Below are positions 41,578 through 52,924 of a DNA stretch of 64,000 nt, one piece after another (the first letter of the stretch is position 1; the number at the start of each line of letters is the position of its first letter). The stretch comes from Crocodylus rhombifer (lineage: Eukaryota > Chordata > Crocodylia > Crocodylidae), in the NCBI GenBank assembly GCA_038503035.1, contig JAVSML010025214.1, positions 114,451 to 178,450 on the forward strand. The letters run 5' to 3'. The notes beneath the pieces are model-generated. The model made no database searches. It saw nothing but the letters and a program-made list of their open reading frames with translations, and had not been told where the DNA came from. Both the position numbers and the translations under genes were made by a program.

Positions 41578-44188
41578 TAAAGTTATAAAACTTTAAACTA
41601 GCCTCGCCGGGGGAGGGGGCCGCAGGAAGACAAGGAGACACCACCTGAGCAAGATAGGTGACAATGCTCGTAGTATGGGGAATAAACAGGAGGAACTCAC
41701 CTTCAGAATAGCTAGTTCAGACCCAGACATAGTAGGGCTTACAGAAACGTGGTGGGATTCATCCCACAACTGGGCAGTTAGCATTAGGGGCTATAGGCTT
41801 TACAGGCAGGATAGAGAAGGAAGGCAAGGTGGGTGTGTGGTACTCTATGTCAAGGAGCACTACACATCCTCTGCCAGCAGAATGGGGTCAGAGGAGGGGT
41901 GAGCTGAAATGCTCTGAGTCAAGATACAAGGGGGCCATGAGGAGAGGGATCTAACAGTGAGGGTCTAACACAGACCCCCCAACCAAGGGGAGGAGCTGGG
42001 CCGGGAATTTTTGGGCCAACTTGTAGAGGTACTTAAGGCAAGGGATGTAGTTATCATGGGTGATTTAAATTACCCGGACATCTGCTGGGAGAAACAGTCA
42101 GCCAGGTCAGACCGTTCCAGGAGATTCCTGGCCAAGATATAGGACCTCCACTTAATTCAGAACCTGGTCCTGGCCACAGGTGATGACCTGTTAAGGGGTC
42201 TCCAGGTTCTTGATCACCTGGGTGATAGCGATCATCACTTGCTGGAATTCACCATCCAGCGCAGGCTGTCAAGGGCCTGCAGCAAGGCGGTAGCCATAGA
42301 CTTCAAAAGGGCCAACTTCAACAAGTTGAGATCAGTGGGAGAGGCACTGAGGTTCCTGTGAGCAGGGGAACTCAGTGCCCAAGATGAGTGGTCATTCCTT
42401 AAGGAGACGATACTCAGGGCACAAGAGGTGACCATCCCAATAAGAAGCAAGGGGGGCAAGAGTGCCTAAAATCCCCCCTGGCTCACCAAGGGTGTCCGGG
42501 AATGCCTGATTGCCAAAAAAGCAGACCTCTTTAACCAATTCTTCACCTCCATTTTCTTGTGCAGGGACCGGGAATACCCCACCGTGATGCAAGACAGACT
42601 CGAGGGGAAAGCCTCCAGACCTCAGGTTGGGGAGGACCGGGTTAGAGAGCTTCTGGAGGGGCTGGATGTGTTCAAATCAGCAGGTCCAGATGCTCTCCCC
42701 CCCAGGGTGTTGAGGGAGATAGCAGGGCCCTTGGCATGGCTTTATGAGCGCTCGTGCTGTAGCTCAGGCCAAGTGCCAGATGATTGGAAGATAGCCAACG
42801 TGCTCCCCATCTTTAAAAAAGGGGGGAAGGAGGACCCGGGCAACTATAGGCACATCAGTCTTACCTCAATCCTAGGGAAATTCTTTGAGAAGGTCATCAA
42901 AGAGCACATCTGCGATGAGCTGGCTTCAGGGATGATGCTCAAGGGCAACCAGCACGGTTTCATTAGGGGCAGGTCATGTCAGACCAACCTGATTGCCTTT
43001 TATGATCAGGTCACAAACGCATTGGATGCAGGTGTCACTATGCATGTAGTCTTTCTCGACTTCAGCAAGGCCTTTGACACCATCTCCCACCCCATCCTCA
43101 TTAAAAAGACTAGGCAACTGTGGCATTGATACCTACACAGTCAGATGGATTGCACATTGGCTGAAGGGTCATACTCAGAGGGTGGTGGTGGATGGGTCAT
43201 ATTCGACTTGGGTGGAAGTGGGCAGCAGAGTCCCCCAGGGCTCAGTCCTTGGGTCCACACTGTTCAATCTCTTTATCAGCGATTTGGATGATGGGGTGAA
43301 AAGCACCCTGTTTAAATTCGCTGATGACCAAAATTTGGGGTGAAATGAGCACGCTAGTAGGGAGGGAAAGACTGCAGCAGGACCTGGATAGGTTACGGGT
43401 GTGGGCTAACAAAACCAGGATGCGTTTCAATACTGACAAGTGCAGGGTGCCACACTTGGGCAGTGATAACCACAGCACACTTATAAGATGGGAAACTCCC
43501 TTCTTGAGAGCATGGAGGCAGAAAGGGATCTTGGAGTCATTATTGACTCCAAGATGAACATGGGTCGACAATGTGAGGTCATGGTTGGCAGGGCTAACCA
43601 GACCTTGTCGTGCATCCACAGGTGCATCTCAAGTAGGGCCAAGGAGGTGATCCTCCCCCTATATGCAACACTGGTCAGGCCACAGCTGGAGTACTGTGTC
43701 TAGTTCTGTGAGCCCCACTTCAGGAAGGATGTGGACAACATTGAAAGGGTCCAGAGGAGGGCCACCCGCATGATCTGGGGACAACAGGGAAGACCCTACA
43801 ATGAGAGACTGCGGGACCTGAACCTCTTCAGCCTTTACAAGAGAAGGCTGAGGGGGAACCTGGTGACTGTCTATAAACTCACTAGGGGGGACCAGAAAGG
43901 TTTGGGAGAGATCGTGTTTCCCCTAGTGCCCCCTGGCATAACAAGGAATAACGGCCACAAGTTGTTGGAGAAGAGGTTTAGATTAGACATCCATAAGAAC
44001 TACTTCACAGTCAGGGCAGCCAGGGTCTGGAACCAACTTCCAAGGGAAGACCCTGGGGGTCTTTAAAAACAGGCTTGATGCCTACCTGGCTGGAGTCATT
44101 TGAGCCCAGTTTTTCTCCTGCCCAGGCAGGGGGTCTGACTTGAAGATCTACAAGGTCCCTTCTGAACCTACTTCTATGATTCTATGAT
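41575..44188 (+). mobile_element. CR1 of a second subfamily nested in CR1
   Basis: It begins in the ORF1-ORF2 junction ('aactttaaactagcctcgccggggg' in part, comparable to 39969-39990 of the host element) and ends with the tail 'ttctatgattctatgat' at 44172-44188. This tail differs from the 'tctatgaaatctatgaa' tail of the host CR1 and of the other copies. The host sequence continues without visible loss on each side. It contains a decayed ORF2. Confidence 0.9.
41640..44095 (+). pseudogene. ORF2 of the nested CR1 (endonuclease-RT)
   Basis: Domains in order: endonuclease start 'NARSMGNKQEEL' and 'VGLTETWWD' (41665-41765); 'GDLNYPDICWE' (about 42061-42093); 'GPDALPPRVLREIAG', 'NVLPIFKKGGKEDPGNY', 'NQHGFIRGRSCQTNL' and 'VFLDFSKAFDT' of the RT (42670-43085); the catalytic box FADD at 43317-43328; then 'ERDLGVIIDSKMN', 'RVQRRATRMIWG' and 'VRAARVWNQLP'. 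Frames change several times (around 41905, 43100, 43335, 43500 and 43720), and a TAG interrupts near 43700. The RT catalytic residues themselves are kept. Confidence 0.9.
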
Positions 44189-45443
44189 AGGCCCATCAGC
44201 CTGACCTCTATCCCGGGCAAGGTCTTGGAAAAGATTATCGAAGAGGCCATCCTTAACAGACTAGCTGACTGCAATATCCTTAGGGATACCCAGCATGGGT
44301 TTGTTGTGGGTAGGTCTTGCTTGACCAATCTCATTTCCTTCTACAACCAGGTGACCTACCACCTGGACAAGGGAGAGGAGATTGATGTCATATATCTTGA
44401 CTTCAAAAAATCCTTTGATCTGGTATCCCATGATCACCTTTTGGCAAAACTGGCCAACTGCAGCCTTGGGTCCACTAGGATCTGCTGGCTGGGGAATTGG
44501 CTCCGCGGTCAGATCCAGAGGGTCATGGTTGAATGAAGTCAATTGTCATGGTGTCCTGTGACCAGTGGGGTCCCCCAAGGCTCTGTCCTTGGACCCATAT
44601 TGTTCAATATCTTCATTAATGATGTGGACATTGGAGTCAGGAGTGAAGTGGCCAATTTTGCCGATGATACCAAGCTCTGGGGTAAAGCATCCACACCTGA
44701 GGACAGGAGGGTGATCCTAGCTGACCTTGATAGGCTCAGAAAATGGGTGGATGAAAACCTGATGGTGTTTAACACTGAAAAATACAAGGTTCTCCATCTT
44801 GGAAAAAACCCCCTGCAGCATCCTTATAGGCTCAGCAATGCTATGGACTATGGATGAAAAGGACTTGGGGGTCATGATTGACCACAAGATGAACATAAGC
44901 CTGCAATGTGATGCTGTGGCTAGTAAAGCGACCGAAACACTGACTTGCATCCATAGATGCTTCTCAAGCAAATCCCGGGATGTCATCTCCCCTTGTATTC
45001 AGCCTTGGTGAGGCCACAGCTGGAGTATTGCATCCAGTTTTGGGCTCCACAATTCAAAAAGGATGTGGAGAAGCTTGAGAAAGTCCAGAGAAGAGCCACA
45101 CACATGATTAGAGGTCAGGAAAACAGACCTTACAATGACAGGCTGAGAGCTATGGGGCTCTTTAGCCTGGAAAAGCTCAGGCTCAAGGGCAATCTATAAG
45201 TTTATCAGGGGTGTTCACCAGGATCTGGAGGAATGATTGTTCACCAGAGCATCCCAAGGGATGATGAGGTTGAACTGTTATAAACTACTGCAAGACCATT
45301 TCAGGCTGGACAGAAGGAGGTATGTCTTTACTGTCCCAACCCCCAAGGTGTGGAATAGCCTGCCATCAGAGGTGGTTCAAGTATCCACATTGAATGCCTT
45401 CAAGAGAAATTTGGATGCTTATCTTGCTGGGATCCTATGACCC
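44189..45443 (+). pseudogene. CR1 ORF2, RT core and C-terminus (continuation)
   Basis: Continues the host ORF2 after the nested CR1: 'GKVLEKIIEEAIL', 'TQHGFVVGRSCLTNL', 'DVIYLDFKKSF' (catalytic Asp of motif A), 'TSGVPQGSVLGPILF' and the intact FADD box at 44657-44668. Then come the C-terminal blocks and the end 'LDAYLAGIL' at 45440. Damage: an in-frame TGA at 44534-44536, frame changes around 44850 and 44985, and a deletion of about 10 codons near 45195 where 'GDLMATYKF' is reduced. Confidence 0.9.
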
Positions 45444-45588
45444 CAGCTGACTTCCTGCCCCTTGGCCAGGGGGCTGGACTCAATGATCTTCTGAGGTCCC
45501 TTCCAGCCCTAAGGTCTATGAAATCTATGAATCTTATGATCCTGCCATCCCAGCTTTGTGCAGGGATGCTCTATCCTTGGACAGAGCT

Positions 45589-46121
45589 ATAGGTGCCAAT
45601 TCCATGGGTGCTCTGGGGCTCAAGAACCCACCAAAAAAAATTAGTGGGTACTCAGCACCTACAAGCCACGGCCATTTTGGTTTTAGCTCAGCACACCTGG
45701 GAAAGATCACGTGAGCACTTGTGCCCCAGGAAAAGAGTCTGGAGGCAATCCCAGAGAAAGGTATTCCTCCGGAGGCTCAGGATCACATGCCAGAAGAAGC
45801 CTTCTCTCATTGGCCTGGGGTTGGCTGGGAAATTTAAGACAGACCAGTATTTGGCTTCCCCCAGAGAGGGGAGAGTACAGCAGGGAGCTGTGCGACACAT
45901 GTGGAGATGTGGAACCAAGATTGCCAAATGAAGGAACCCTGGAAGAGCCAAGACAAGACCCAGCAAGGACCAGGCCAAACCAGGAAACAGAAAGCCAAGT
46001 GAAGTGGACAGTTGGTATCCTAAGGGCTGGGTACTATAAGGCCAGGGAGGAGGCAGAGACGAGATCCACACCCTGAAACCCACCAGCACCCACCAGCAAA
46101 AACCAAAGTTGGCACCTATGG
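45589..46121. mobile_element. hAT-like MITE, 533 bp
   Basis: The ends ATAGGTGCCAATT and, in reverse complement on the right, CCATAGGTGCCAACTTT form terminal inverted repeats. The flanks are acagagct (45581-45588) and gcagagct (46122-46129), an 8-bp duplication with one mismatch. No coding capacity is supported; ORFs on both strands have no recognisable domain. Confidence 0.7.
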
Positions 46122-46169
46122 GCAGAGCTCCTGTGTTCTCCCTGAGTGCTGGGCTGGGTCCATCCATTC

Positions 46170-46199
46170 AGCTGTCACTGATCTAAGTCAGTGACAGCT
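46170..46199. repeat. Perfect 12-bp inverted repeat, 6-nt loop
   Basis: AGCTGTCACTGA at 46170-46181 pairs exactly with 46188-46199. It lies just right of the MITE at 45589-46121. No poly-T follows, and its role is unknown. Confidence 0.85.
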
Positions 46200-46670
46200 T
46201 TGGATCTCAGCCCCCCATGCAGCTTGGCAGGGGGAGGAGAAAAGGGGTTTCTTTCCTTACAGTTACCCTGGGCAGGGGGGCTGGCTTCAGGGGAAGGGAT
46301 CTGGGGTCTCTCCCCAACTGCAGCAGCCCTGGTCATGGCTGTCTGGCCAGGGCTAATGTCGGGGAAGGGCTATGGGTTTTCTCCCCACAGCAGCAGCCAG
46401 GGCCAGGGCATGCTGATTTCAGCTGACAAGAGGCTGGAGGAGAGGAGGGAGCCCCTCCCCCCAGACCCATCCCATCCCCCCATACCCCAGTCAGCAAGTT
46501 GTGTGGGGGCCCTTGTGGCATGGGCACTCTTCCACCCCTGCCACTCCTGACAGTTGCCAGCCAGTGGAGGGCAGGGCTGGGGAAAGGGGCTGCTCTGGCA
46601 GCCTCCTGGAAGGTATACGAGAGCACCACAGCAGCTAATGCAGGCAAACTGCAACTCCCCCTCCTCCCCA
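46200..46670. other. GC-rich, locally repetitive sequence
   Basis: Similar phrases recur: 'ctccccaactgcagcagccctgg' near 46310 and 'ctccccacagcagcagccaggg' near 46380. I cannot assign it to a family. Confidence 0.4.
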
Positions 46671-46671
46671 C

Positions 46672-46673
<2 letters not shown>

Positions 46674-46750
<77 letters not shown>

Positions 46751-46751
46751 C
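46674..46751. repeat. (CA)n microsatellite
   Basis: About 39 CA units with one 'at' interruption near 46720. ORFs crossing it on either strand (His-Thr or Cys-Val runs) are artefacts. Confidence 0.97.
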
Positions 46752-47754
46752 AAACAGTGAACATCTGCTTGGTTGGCTCTTGCTCTACCTTCTTGTGCTT
46801 TGAGTAAAGCATGATAAATCAAAGTACGATAAGTTAGAGTACTTCTGCCAAGGGCTTTTTGTGCTTAGCGTCTGTTCTTACCCCTTGGCATTAGAAATAG
46901 TTTCAGATTAATGATTCGTCTGATAAATCATCTGCTATCTGTTAACCATATTATAGCTCTCTGAAGCCCTGTAACTAGTATAGAAGTTCAATTAGCATAG
47001 AAATTACTGTTATTGCCCTGTTATGTATATATGTATTGAGAATGAAATAGGTTTCTGCTATAAATTAGAATACAAGTCCATAAAGTGAATGTAACTCGTA
47101 TAAGAAGAATAGTTGATAACGATTAGATAGGTGATAATGCAAATGTATAAATGCCAGTTATCTATAGATTATAATGCCTGAATAGCCTTCAATTGAAGAT
47201 ATGTTATTAGGAAATTTTCTTGGGAGGAAGTGGGGAAAATACAGGGTGTATTTACTTAAGGTCTGCCTGAGAGAGAGAGGAAAGTCCTATCTGAAGAATT
47301 TGAAACCGTAACAGAAGAAACTTCCCTGCTTAACTGACAGACTAAGGTAACTTTGCTGCCTGGAGAGAACTGAATAGCAACAGTTGAACTAACATATTAA
47401 ATACATACTAGGTATAAACCCATTCATTTCATTATACCTTTTGAATGGACACAGAAGAACTATCTCCTGTTCAGCCTGCTGTTTGTAACAATTTACTGTA
47501 TAATATTGATGTTTATTTCCAACCAGTTAATTTTATTTTGGCTTTCCTGAAGTCAGTGGGGGTTGATGTGGTCTCTGGGGACTGGTCTGTGTGGCGCTGT
47601 CTGCAGGTTTAGAAGTCTAAATCCTGGGTCCAGAGATTTTGTTCTTTTAACATTTTTAATTTTTCTTCATTTGTAAAAAATAATAAGGGGACTTTTCAGT
47701 AGAAATTGCTATGTAGTCAAAATGACCACAGCAATGTGGCTTAAGATTATACAA
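46752..47754. other. No recognisable gene or repeat
   Basis: AT-rich sequence without a supported feature. Confidence 0.5.
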
Positions 47755-48640
47755 AAATAAGAAGTGCCAGACTAGGTCAGACCAATGGTCCATCTAGCCA
47801 TTGGTCTCCAATAGTGGCAGAAGTAGAAGCAATACAGGAAGAGCACTGAACTGGATATATTTAGAGTGACCTGTCCCCTATTCAGTACTTTCCCTGGCAT
47901 CTACCATTATAGATTTAGAAATGCCAGGTGGAACATCTCCAGACATTCAGTTCAACAGTCATTAATACATTTATCATCTATGAATTTATGTCGTTCCTTT
48001 TAAACCTGGCTATGCTATGTGCTTCTACCACCCCTTGTGCAATGAATTCCACAAGTATTTGTTGCACAAAAAGTCCTTTAAACCTGTCACTTAGTAATTT
48101 CAGTGGGTGCCCCCTAGTTCTAGTATTCTTGGATTTGGTGAATAACAGTTCCCTGTTGACTTGGTCTACAACCCTGATTTTATATATCTCTATCATATCA
48201 TATCCCACTCATTTTTGGAATCACTGCAGTGTGGTCCAGCTCTTCAGGCCCATCTACTAGAAAGGATTGATCTGACATAGGAATTTCCCCAGGATCTCCC
48301 AGTAGACACTGGTGCAAAGAATTCATTTAGCTTCTCTGTGATGGCACCTTTTACAAGTTAATCATCTATACATCCTACCAATCTTCTAGCCAGCTTATGA
48401 TGTATTTTAAAACATTTTTATTAGTAACTTTAGCATCTTTTCTTAGACACTCAAATTTTTTTTGGCCTGCTTTGTTTCACTTTTATACTTGACCTGCCAT
48501 TTTGTGTGGGCTTTCCAGCTTTCCTCAGGCAGACACACCTTCCTTTTTTGCCTTGAATGACCTCCGTAACTCTGCATTTCATTCATTCATTCATCCATTT
48601 AAGTCATTCCTATAAAGACCATAATATATAATGAAGAAAT
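47755..48640 (-). mobile_element. L3/CR1-like LINE relic with internal deletion
   Basis: The 3' UTR signature 'agaccaatggtccatctagcc' is at 47783-47803. The C-terminal end of ORF2 is at 47978-48208 (minus), with 'YDMIEIYKI', 'DQVNRELLF' and 'NTRTRGHPLKL' in one open frame, typical of the L3 clade. Further up (48290-48640), the endonuclease-RT linker is recognisable in reverse ('tttggcctgctttgtttcacttttatacttgac' in part). The RT core expected between is missing. Confidence 0.7.
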
Positions 48641-49250
48641 ATTGAATTACTTTTCTTGATATTTCCTTAAGGTCCCAGATCTGCAGAGTGTCTTCAGCTC
48701 CTATTGAGTTCACTCATTTTAGCAGCAAGTTATAGAAGCCAATGTCTCCCTTTAGAACTGGATGTGTCTACATGAGTGGCAGACTGAGCTGTTGTTACTG
48801 TGCAGTAATTTAGTACTTTTTTATGCCATCACTGCAAAGTTTTTTTTCAGACCACACAGTACTGTCACTGCACAGTCTTTTTCAGATTGCACATGCTACT
48901 GTGCAGTAGCAACCCCAGACTAGTTGTAGGGTTTTCAGTAGCATCTCATATATATGCGTCTACTCAATATATACTACATCTGTGTACCTAAATCCTGACT
49001 CGAGGCACTCATAATAGTCTTCAGCAGTCTTTGACTCAGATTAATTTCAGTCAATGGAGTCTTTCTAAAGCCTGTTCAATCCCTGTCACAATTCTAACTT
49101 CTACTATAATACTTTTACTTTGCTTTTAAAAAGGTTTTTGCAGGTGAAAGCCACATAGTTCTATATTATGAAACCTTGGATTTCTTGCGCATGCATATGT
49201 AACCATGACTTGAATCAGAATATTGAGTGTGCAAAGAATAGCAATGTATT
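48641..49250. other. Mostly unassigned; possible MITE traces
   Basis: 'gatgtgtctacatgag' (about 48768) and 'atatgcgtctactc' (about 48953) hint at a further 'catctaca' family member with GTGCAGTA symmetry inside, but the ends are not convincing. Confidence 0.35.
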
Positions 49251-49397
49251 CTATGGAACTCTTTCTTCCTCTCCTAACACAGATTGAATTGTTTTCCTGA
49301 AAAGTATCTGTTGCAGGACAGGACCAACTTTTGGAAAAGGTGTATTTTCTTGATTACTACTGGAATTATAATCTTCTTCCTTCCACAACCCAAATGC
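49251..49397 (-). CDS. Candidate terminal coding exon, unknown gene
   Basis: On the minus strand, a strong polypyrimidine tract (about 49440-49405) leads to 'tttacttcag' and then an open frame of 48 codons starting A-F-G-L-W-K-E-E-D at 49397 and ending at TAG 49253-49251. The acceptor falls on a codon boundary (phase 0). The peptide is hydrophilic, then mixed ('NTPFPKVGPVLQQILFRK'), without low-complexity or repeat features, unlike the other ORFs in the window. I do not recognise the protein. The short length means chance is possible. No AATAAA is visible within the next 100 bp downstream. Confidence 0.33.
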   Translation of the reverse strand, partial: AFGLWKEEDYNSSSNQENTPFPKVGPVLQQILFRKTIQSVLGEEERVP

Positions 49398-49517
49398 CTG
49401 AAGTAAAAGAGAGAGAAAAAGAAGTTTCTTTTTGTTTGATGATGAAACGCAAATTTCAGTGACCACAGATTTCTGGTAAATAAGCTTCAAATTAACATCA
49501 TAATTTTTTTGAGGCAA

Positions 49518-49924
49518 GTGATGCTGCAGGGCTTTTATGTCACTGTTACAATGATTGAAAAATCACAAGTCAATGGTTGCCAGGAACAGAAACAGCAGAA
49601 TATTTTAAAAAAATCAAGACTGTTGATAAACAAGTAACAAAAAACACATTCTAAAACGGTTTGTACATTTGTAAGGAAAGAAACCTGGAAGATGCTACAA
49701 TCTGCTTATGTTTTATGGTCTACAAATCAGGCTACAATGAAAGACAAAACTAGCCTTAGATAATCTTTTCTGTGAAGTCCTGTTTCTTATGTATTTCTAG
49801 AAAATTCAGTTGCAGACAAGTCCTACAGATTTCAAGATCTTCTTTCATGTGGCTGATGTAGATACAGAACAGCAACTATAAGTTTACATTTAGGTGGTTG
49901 AATGCAGCACATTGAGGTACCAGG
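49518..49924. other. No recognisable gene or repeat
   Basis: If 49251-49397 is an exon, this would be intron. Nothing specific is seen. Confidence 0.4.
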
Positions 49925-50840
49925 GGTGGCTGTGACACTCCCTGCTGGGTTTTCAACCATGCCCTTCTCTGCCTCTAAGATGCCTTCCTTTCTGTCTCAT
50001 CTGCCACACCTTGATGTAGTTGTGAGATTAAAAGGGAAGCTGTCCGTGGGCCTTAGTGTGAGTCCCAGTCCAATTAAATCTCCACCAGTGTTCCCCTGCA
50101 CCCCACTGATTTCAACTATGCCCTCAGGCTCTGCAGGCTATGCCTCTGCAGGGCCTCTATAGCCATAAGGTCTAATTGCATGGCTCTGTTCCTCCCCTAT
50201 ACCATGTCTCAAGCCTCACAAGTGTCATTATTCTGTTAGTCTTTCCTCTTGGGGGTTTGGCCTGCTCAGCCTCTTCCCCTTTCCTTTAACTGGGCCTTCT
50301 AACCTGGACCCACTGTACTGAACCTGGCTTTGAGGTGCCAGCTCTATTCTAGCCCTTTCAGGCCCTTGGCTCCTGGCCCCTGTTTGTCTTCACCTGCCTT
50401 GGGACCTGTGCCCCTGGCCCCTGTCTCTTTGCACCTCTCAGGTGCTAGGCCCCTTGGCCCTTCTCTGGGTTCTGTGGCCCCATGTTCTGCCCTGCTCCGG
50501 GCTCAGCACTTGATCAGGCCGTGAGCCTGCCCCTGGCAGGGCTTAAGGTGATTACATGCCCCTAGGGCATTAATGGGACTTCCAAATACTGCCCCTCACA
50601 GTCCCAACCAAAACCACTGTTTCTAAACTGCAACTAAACAATAAGCCCCCCAGGCTATAACATAAACTCTCACCTCTGGGCCCAACAACACCAACAAAAG
50701 GGGAAGCAGCCTTCTGCCCCTTTAAAAGAGAAGACTTCCCTCACCTCTTGTGCCAAGATAACCTCCCAGCTCTGGCTGAGCGATTTTTCTAAAACTAAAT
50801 ACTTTCCCTCACTGGGGCTATCTCTTAAGCCTCCTCCCTA
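49925..50840 (-). mobile_element. Probable LTR, minus strand, related to 27851-28802
   Basis: 'aggctataacataaactctcacctctgggcc' (50651-50682, in part) resembles 'gggctataacataatacaaacactgg' at 28364-28389, in a similar pyrimidine-rich, 'cctcac'-dotted context. The left boundary may be at 'tgtgacactccctg' (49929). The right boundary and target duplication are not found. Confidence 0.45.
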
Positions 50841-51676
50841 ACACACTCAATATCATACATAGGTAGCAGGACCACTTTGATAGGAATTTGTTTCAAAGTC
50901 TATTCAATGTACATTCTCTAAACTGAGCTCTTTTCCAAACTACAAGCTTCACTTTCAAGGAAAAATGTCACTGGAAAATTGTCTAGAAAAAAAAAGGATT
51001 TTGTCACTGAATATATTTAATCCAATGATTTCATAAAATAGTAGAATCCACCATGGCAAATTTCTGATAAAGGAATAGCATTTTAACTAAGCAGGGTTTC
51101 TACCTTCCCTTCTTGTAGGGAGGACCACTATGTACTGTATCTAGCAGAAGGAACCACACGATATCCATTGATGTCTTATGCACCTAGTTCTTGGTGATTT
51201 CTATGCTTTAACAGTACATCGTATAAAATAAATTTAAAAGCCATTACTTCCTGGGTTTTTTTGTAGTTGTGTAAATTTTACAGCTTTAGCTGAAACAATA
51301 CAGTGAAATTGTCAGTAGAATTATGTATAATATAATAAGAGCATATAATGCATGTTTATCAGTAAAATCATACAATATGGTTATACATTTCATCAATTTA
51401 AACAATATTAAAACAAACATAAAATGATTGTACAAAAATGGATAAAACAAAACAGTGTGCCATAGTGAAAGAATAAAAACAGGGGAATTTTATTTTAGTT
51501 TGTCTCTTATTCTTTGTACAAGTAATGCAGGTATACTCAGGGAGTATAAGACAGACTGTGAGTTATTAGAAAATGTGGGATTTTTTCTTATTAGCACAGA
51601 TTTTCACATTTTTGCCTAATGGAGAGATCCATTTTATTCTTATTTCATCAAAGAATAAACAACACTATAAATAGTG
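50841..51676. other. No recognisable gene or repeat
   Basis: AT-rich sequence with no supported feature. Confidence 0.5.
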
Positions 51677-51684
51677 GTTTAAAG

Positions 51685-52000
51685 CAGTGGTTCTCAACTT
51701 TTTTCATACCGGGACCCATTTGCCAAAATCGATGGCTTGTCCTAACCCTCACCCCCCTGGCGCTGCCAGTGCCCAACCCACAGTGGCCTACCCCAATGGG
51801 CCATGCTGGGGCCCCTCACTCCTGACCCCCAGTCCCCTGCCCTCCCCCAGCCTTACCAGAAGGGGCCCCCAGAAGTCCCTCTGAGTGCTGCTACAAAGGG
51901 AAACCCATGCTTTTCATTGTTTTTTTAAACTTGATCACGACCCTTTCAAATATTCTTGTGACCCACTTTTGAGTCATGACCCACCAGTTAAGAAGCACTG
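51685..52000. mobile_element. hAT MITE, 316 bp (MER5/Charlie-like termini)
   Basis: It starts CAGTGGTTCTCAACTTTT and ends with the reverse complement of CAGTGCTTCTTAACTGG. The flanks gtttaaag (51677-51684) and ctttaaag (52001-52008) form an 8-bp duplication with one mismatch. The termini match the widespread vertebrate CAGTGGTTCTCAAC hAT class. Internal sequence includes 'cacgaccc..gtgacccac' phrases. Non-coding. Confidence 0.85.
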
Positions 52001-52189
52001 CTTTAAAGAATCTATCTCATTCTTACCCAAAGAACATATCAGCACAGTATTGATCTGAATCCCTGCAACACCAGAATGTTATCACTGGTTCATTGGCCTC
52101 CTGATTGCTACTGTCAAGAATAGCATCTCTGGGGCTTCTGGGAGGAATATACTCCCTGCTGGTCTAAAAAGACCCCAGATTTTTTCTGT

Positions 52190-52920
52190 AACCCACAAGT
52201 TGTGAAGGTCCTGCTAGAGTCTCTAGATTCAGCCAGATGCCAAGGGTGGACTAAGTGTGTTGAAGGTCTGAAGTTCACACACTCTATTCAATGTGCCTGG
52301 GCCTTATTAGGATGCCTTGGAGCTGCTAATCCAGCAGAATATCAGACCCCAAAACTCCATCCCAACTCCATAGCTTCTAAATTGGTAGACAATACAAAAA
52401 GACCTCTCAATGAAAACCAAACAAGAGGGTAATTGTCAATAACACTAGATAATGACAATCTATGCAAACCCCTACCACCATTAGCATACATGAAGTAAAG
52501 GAGGGGTTAACTGCAATGAAGAAACAGAAGGCAGCCACTAGAGATAGTATCCTCCCAGAATTTCTCTATCATCTAAGCCCTAAGGGACTGCAGTGATTGG
52601 AAAAACTACACCAAGACCATGGAATCTGGATGCATACCGAAAGTGTGGCAGAAGGCAATGGTCATGCAGTACTCAAACTGGGTAAGCCGATCGATGACCC
52701 AAGAAGCTATAGGCCAATATCATTCTTTTGTACAAGCTACATCCTGATGAACAAGCAGAATTCTGGGCTAAGTAAAGTTGCTGCAACAAAGTTTTGAACC
52801 TTGCAATGTACACTGAAGCTGGCTGTAGACCTGTCATCAGCCTACAACATGGTCTGGATGAAAGGTCTGATGCTGAAGCTTGTAAAGACTATACCCTTGA
52901 AAGACTGCTGGGATCAGATG
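52190..52920 (+). mobile_element. Jockey-like LINE reverse-transcriptase fragment
   Basis: Plus-strand readings 'VLKLGKPIDDPRSYRPIS' (about 52665-52720) and 'AVDLSSAYNMVWMKGLMLKL' (about 52819-52880) match conserved RT segments of a non-CR1 LINE clade ('KPGKPTDDPxSYRPISLL', 'VDLTAAYDTVWxxGL'). They are in different frames, with a stop at 52797. The fragment ends where the minus-strand CR1 begins near 52925. The clade name is from general recognition of the motifs. Confidence 0.6.
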
Positions 52921-52924
52921 AACC

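Larger units (their letters stand above)
38492..45536 (+). mobile_element. Near-full-length CR1, split by another CR1
   Basis: The order is that of a complete CR1: GC-rich 5' region (38492-about 38815), ORF1 with an esterase fold, a short intergenic part, ORF2 with endonuclease and reverse transcriptase, then 3' UTR and tail 'tctatgaaatctatgaa' ending near 45533. A second CR1 (41575-44188) interrupts ORF2 at 'ggcaaactata', after which 'ggcccatcagcctgacc' resumes the same domain. Net length without the insert is about 4.4 kb, close to full-length CR1. All frames carry lesions. Confidence 0.9.

Noticed and set aside
46333..46822. 150-159 codon minus-strand ORFs with Cys-Val runs
   Set aside because: They are translations of the CA/GT microsatellite and surrounding GC-rich sequence.
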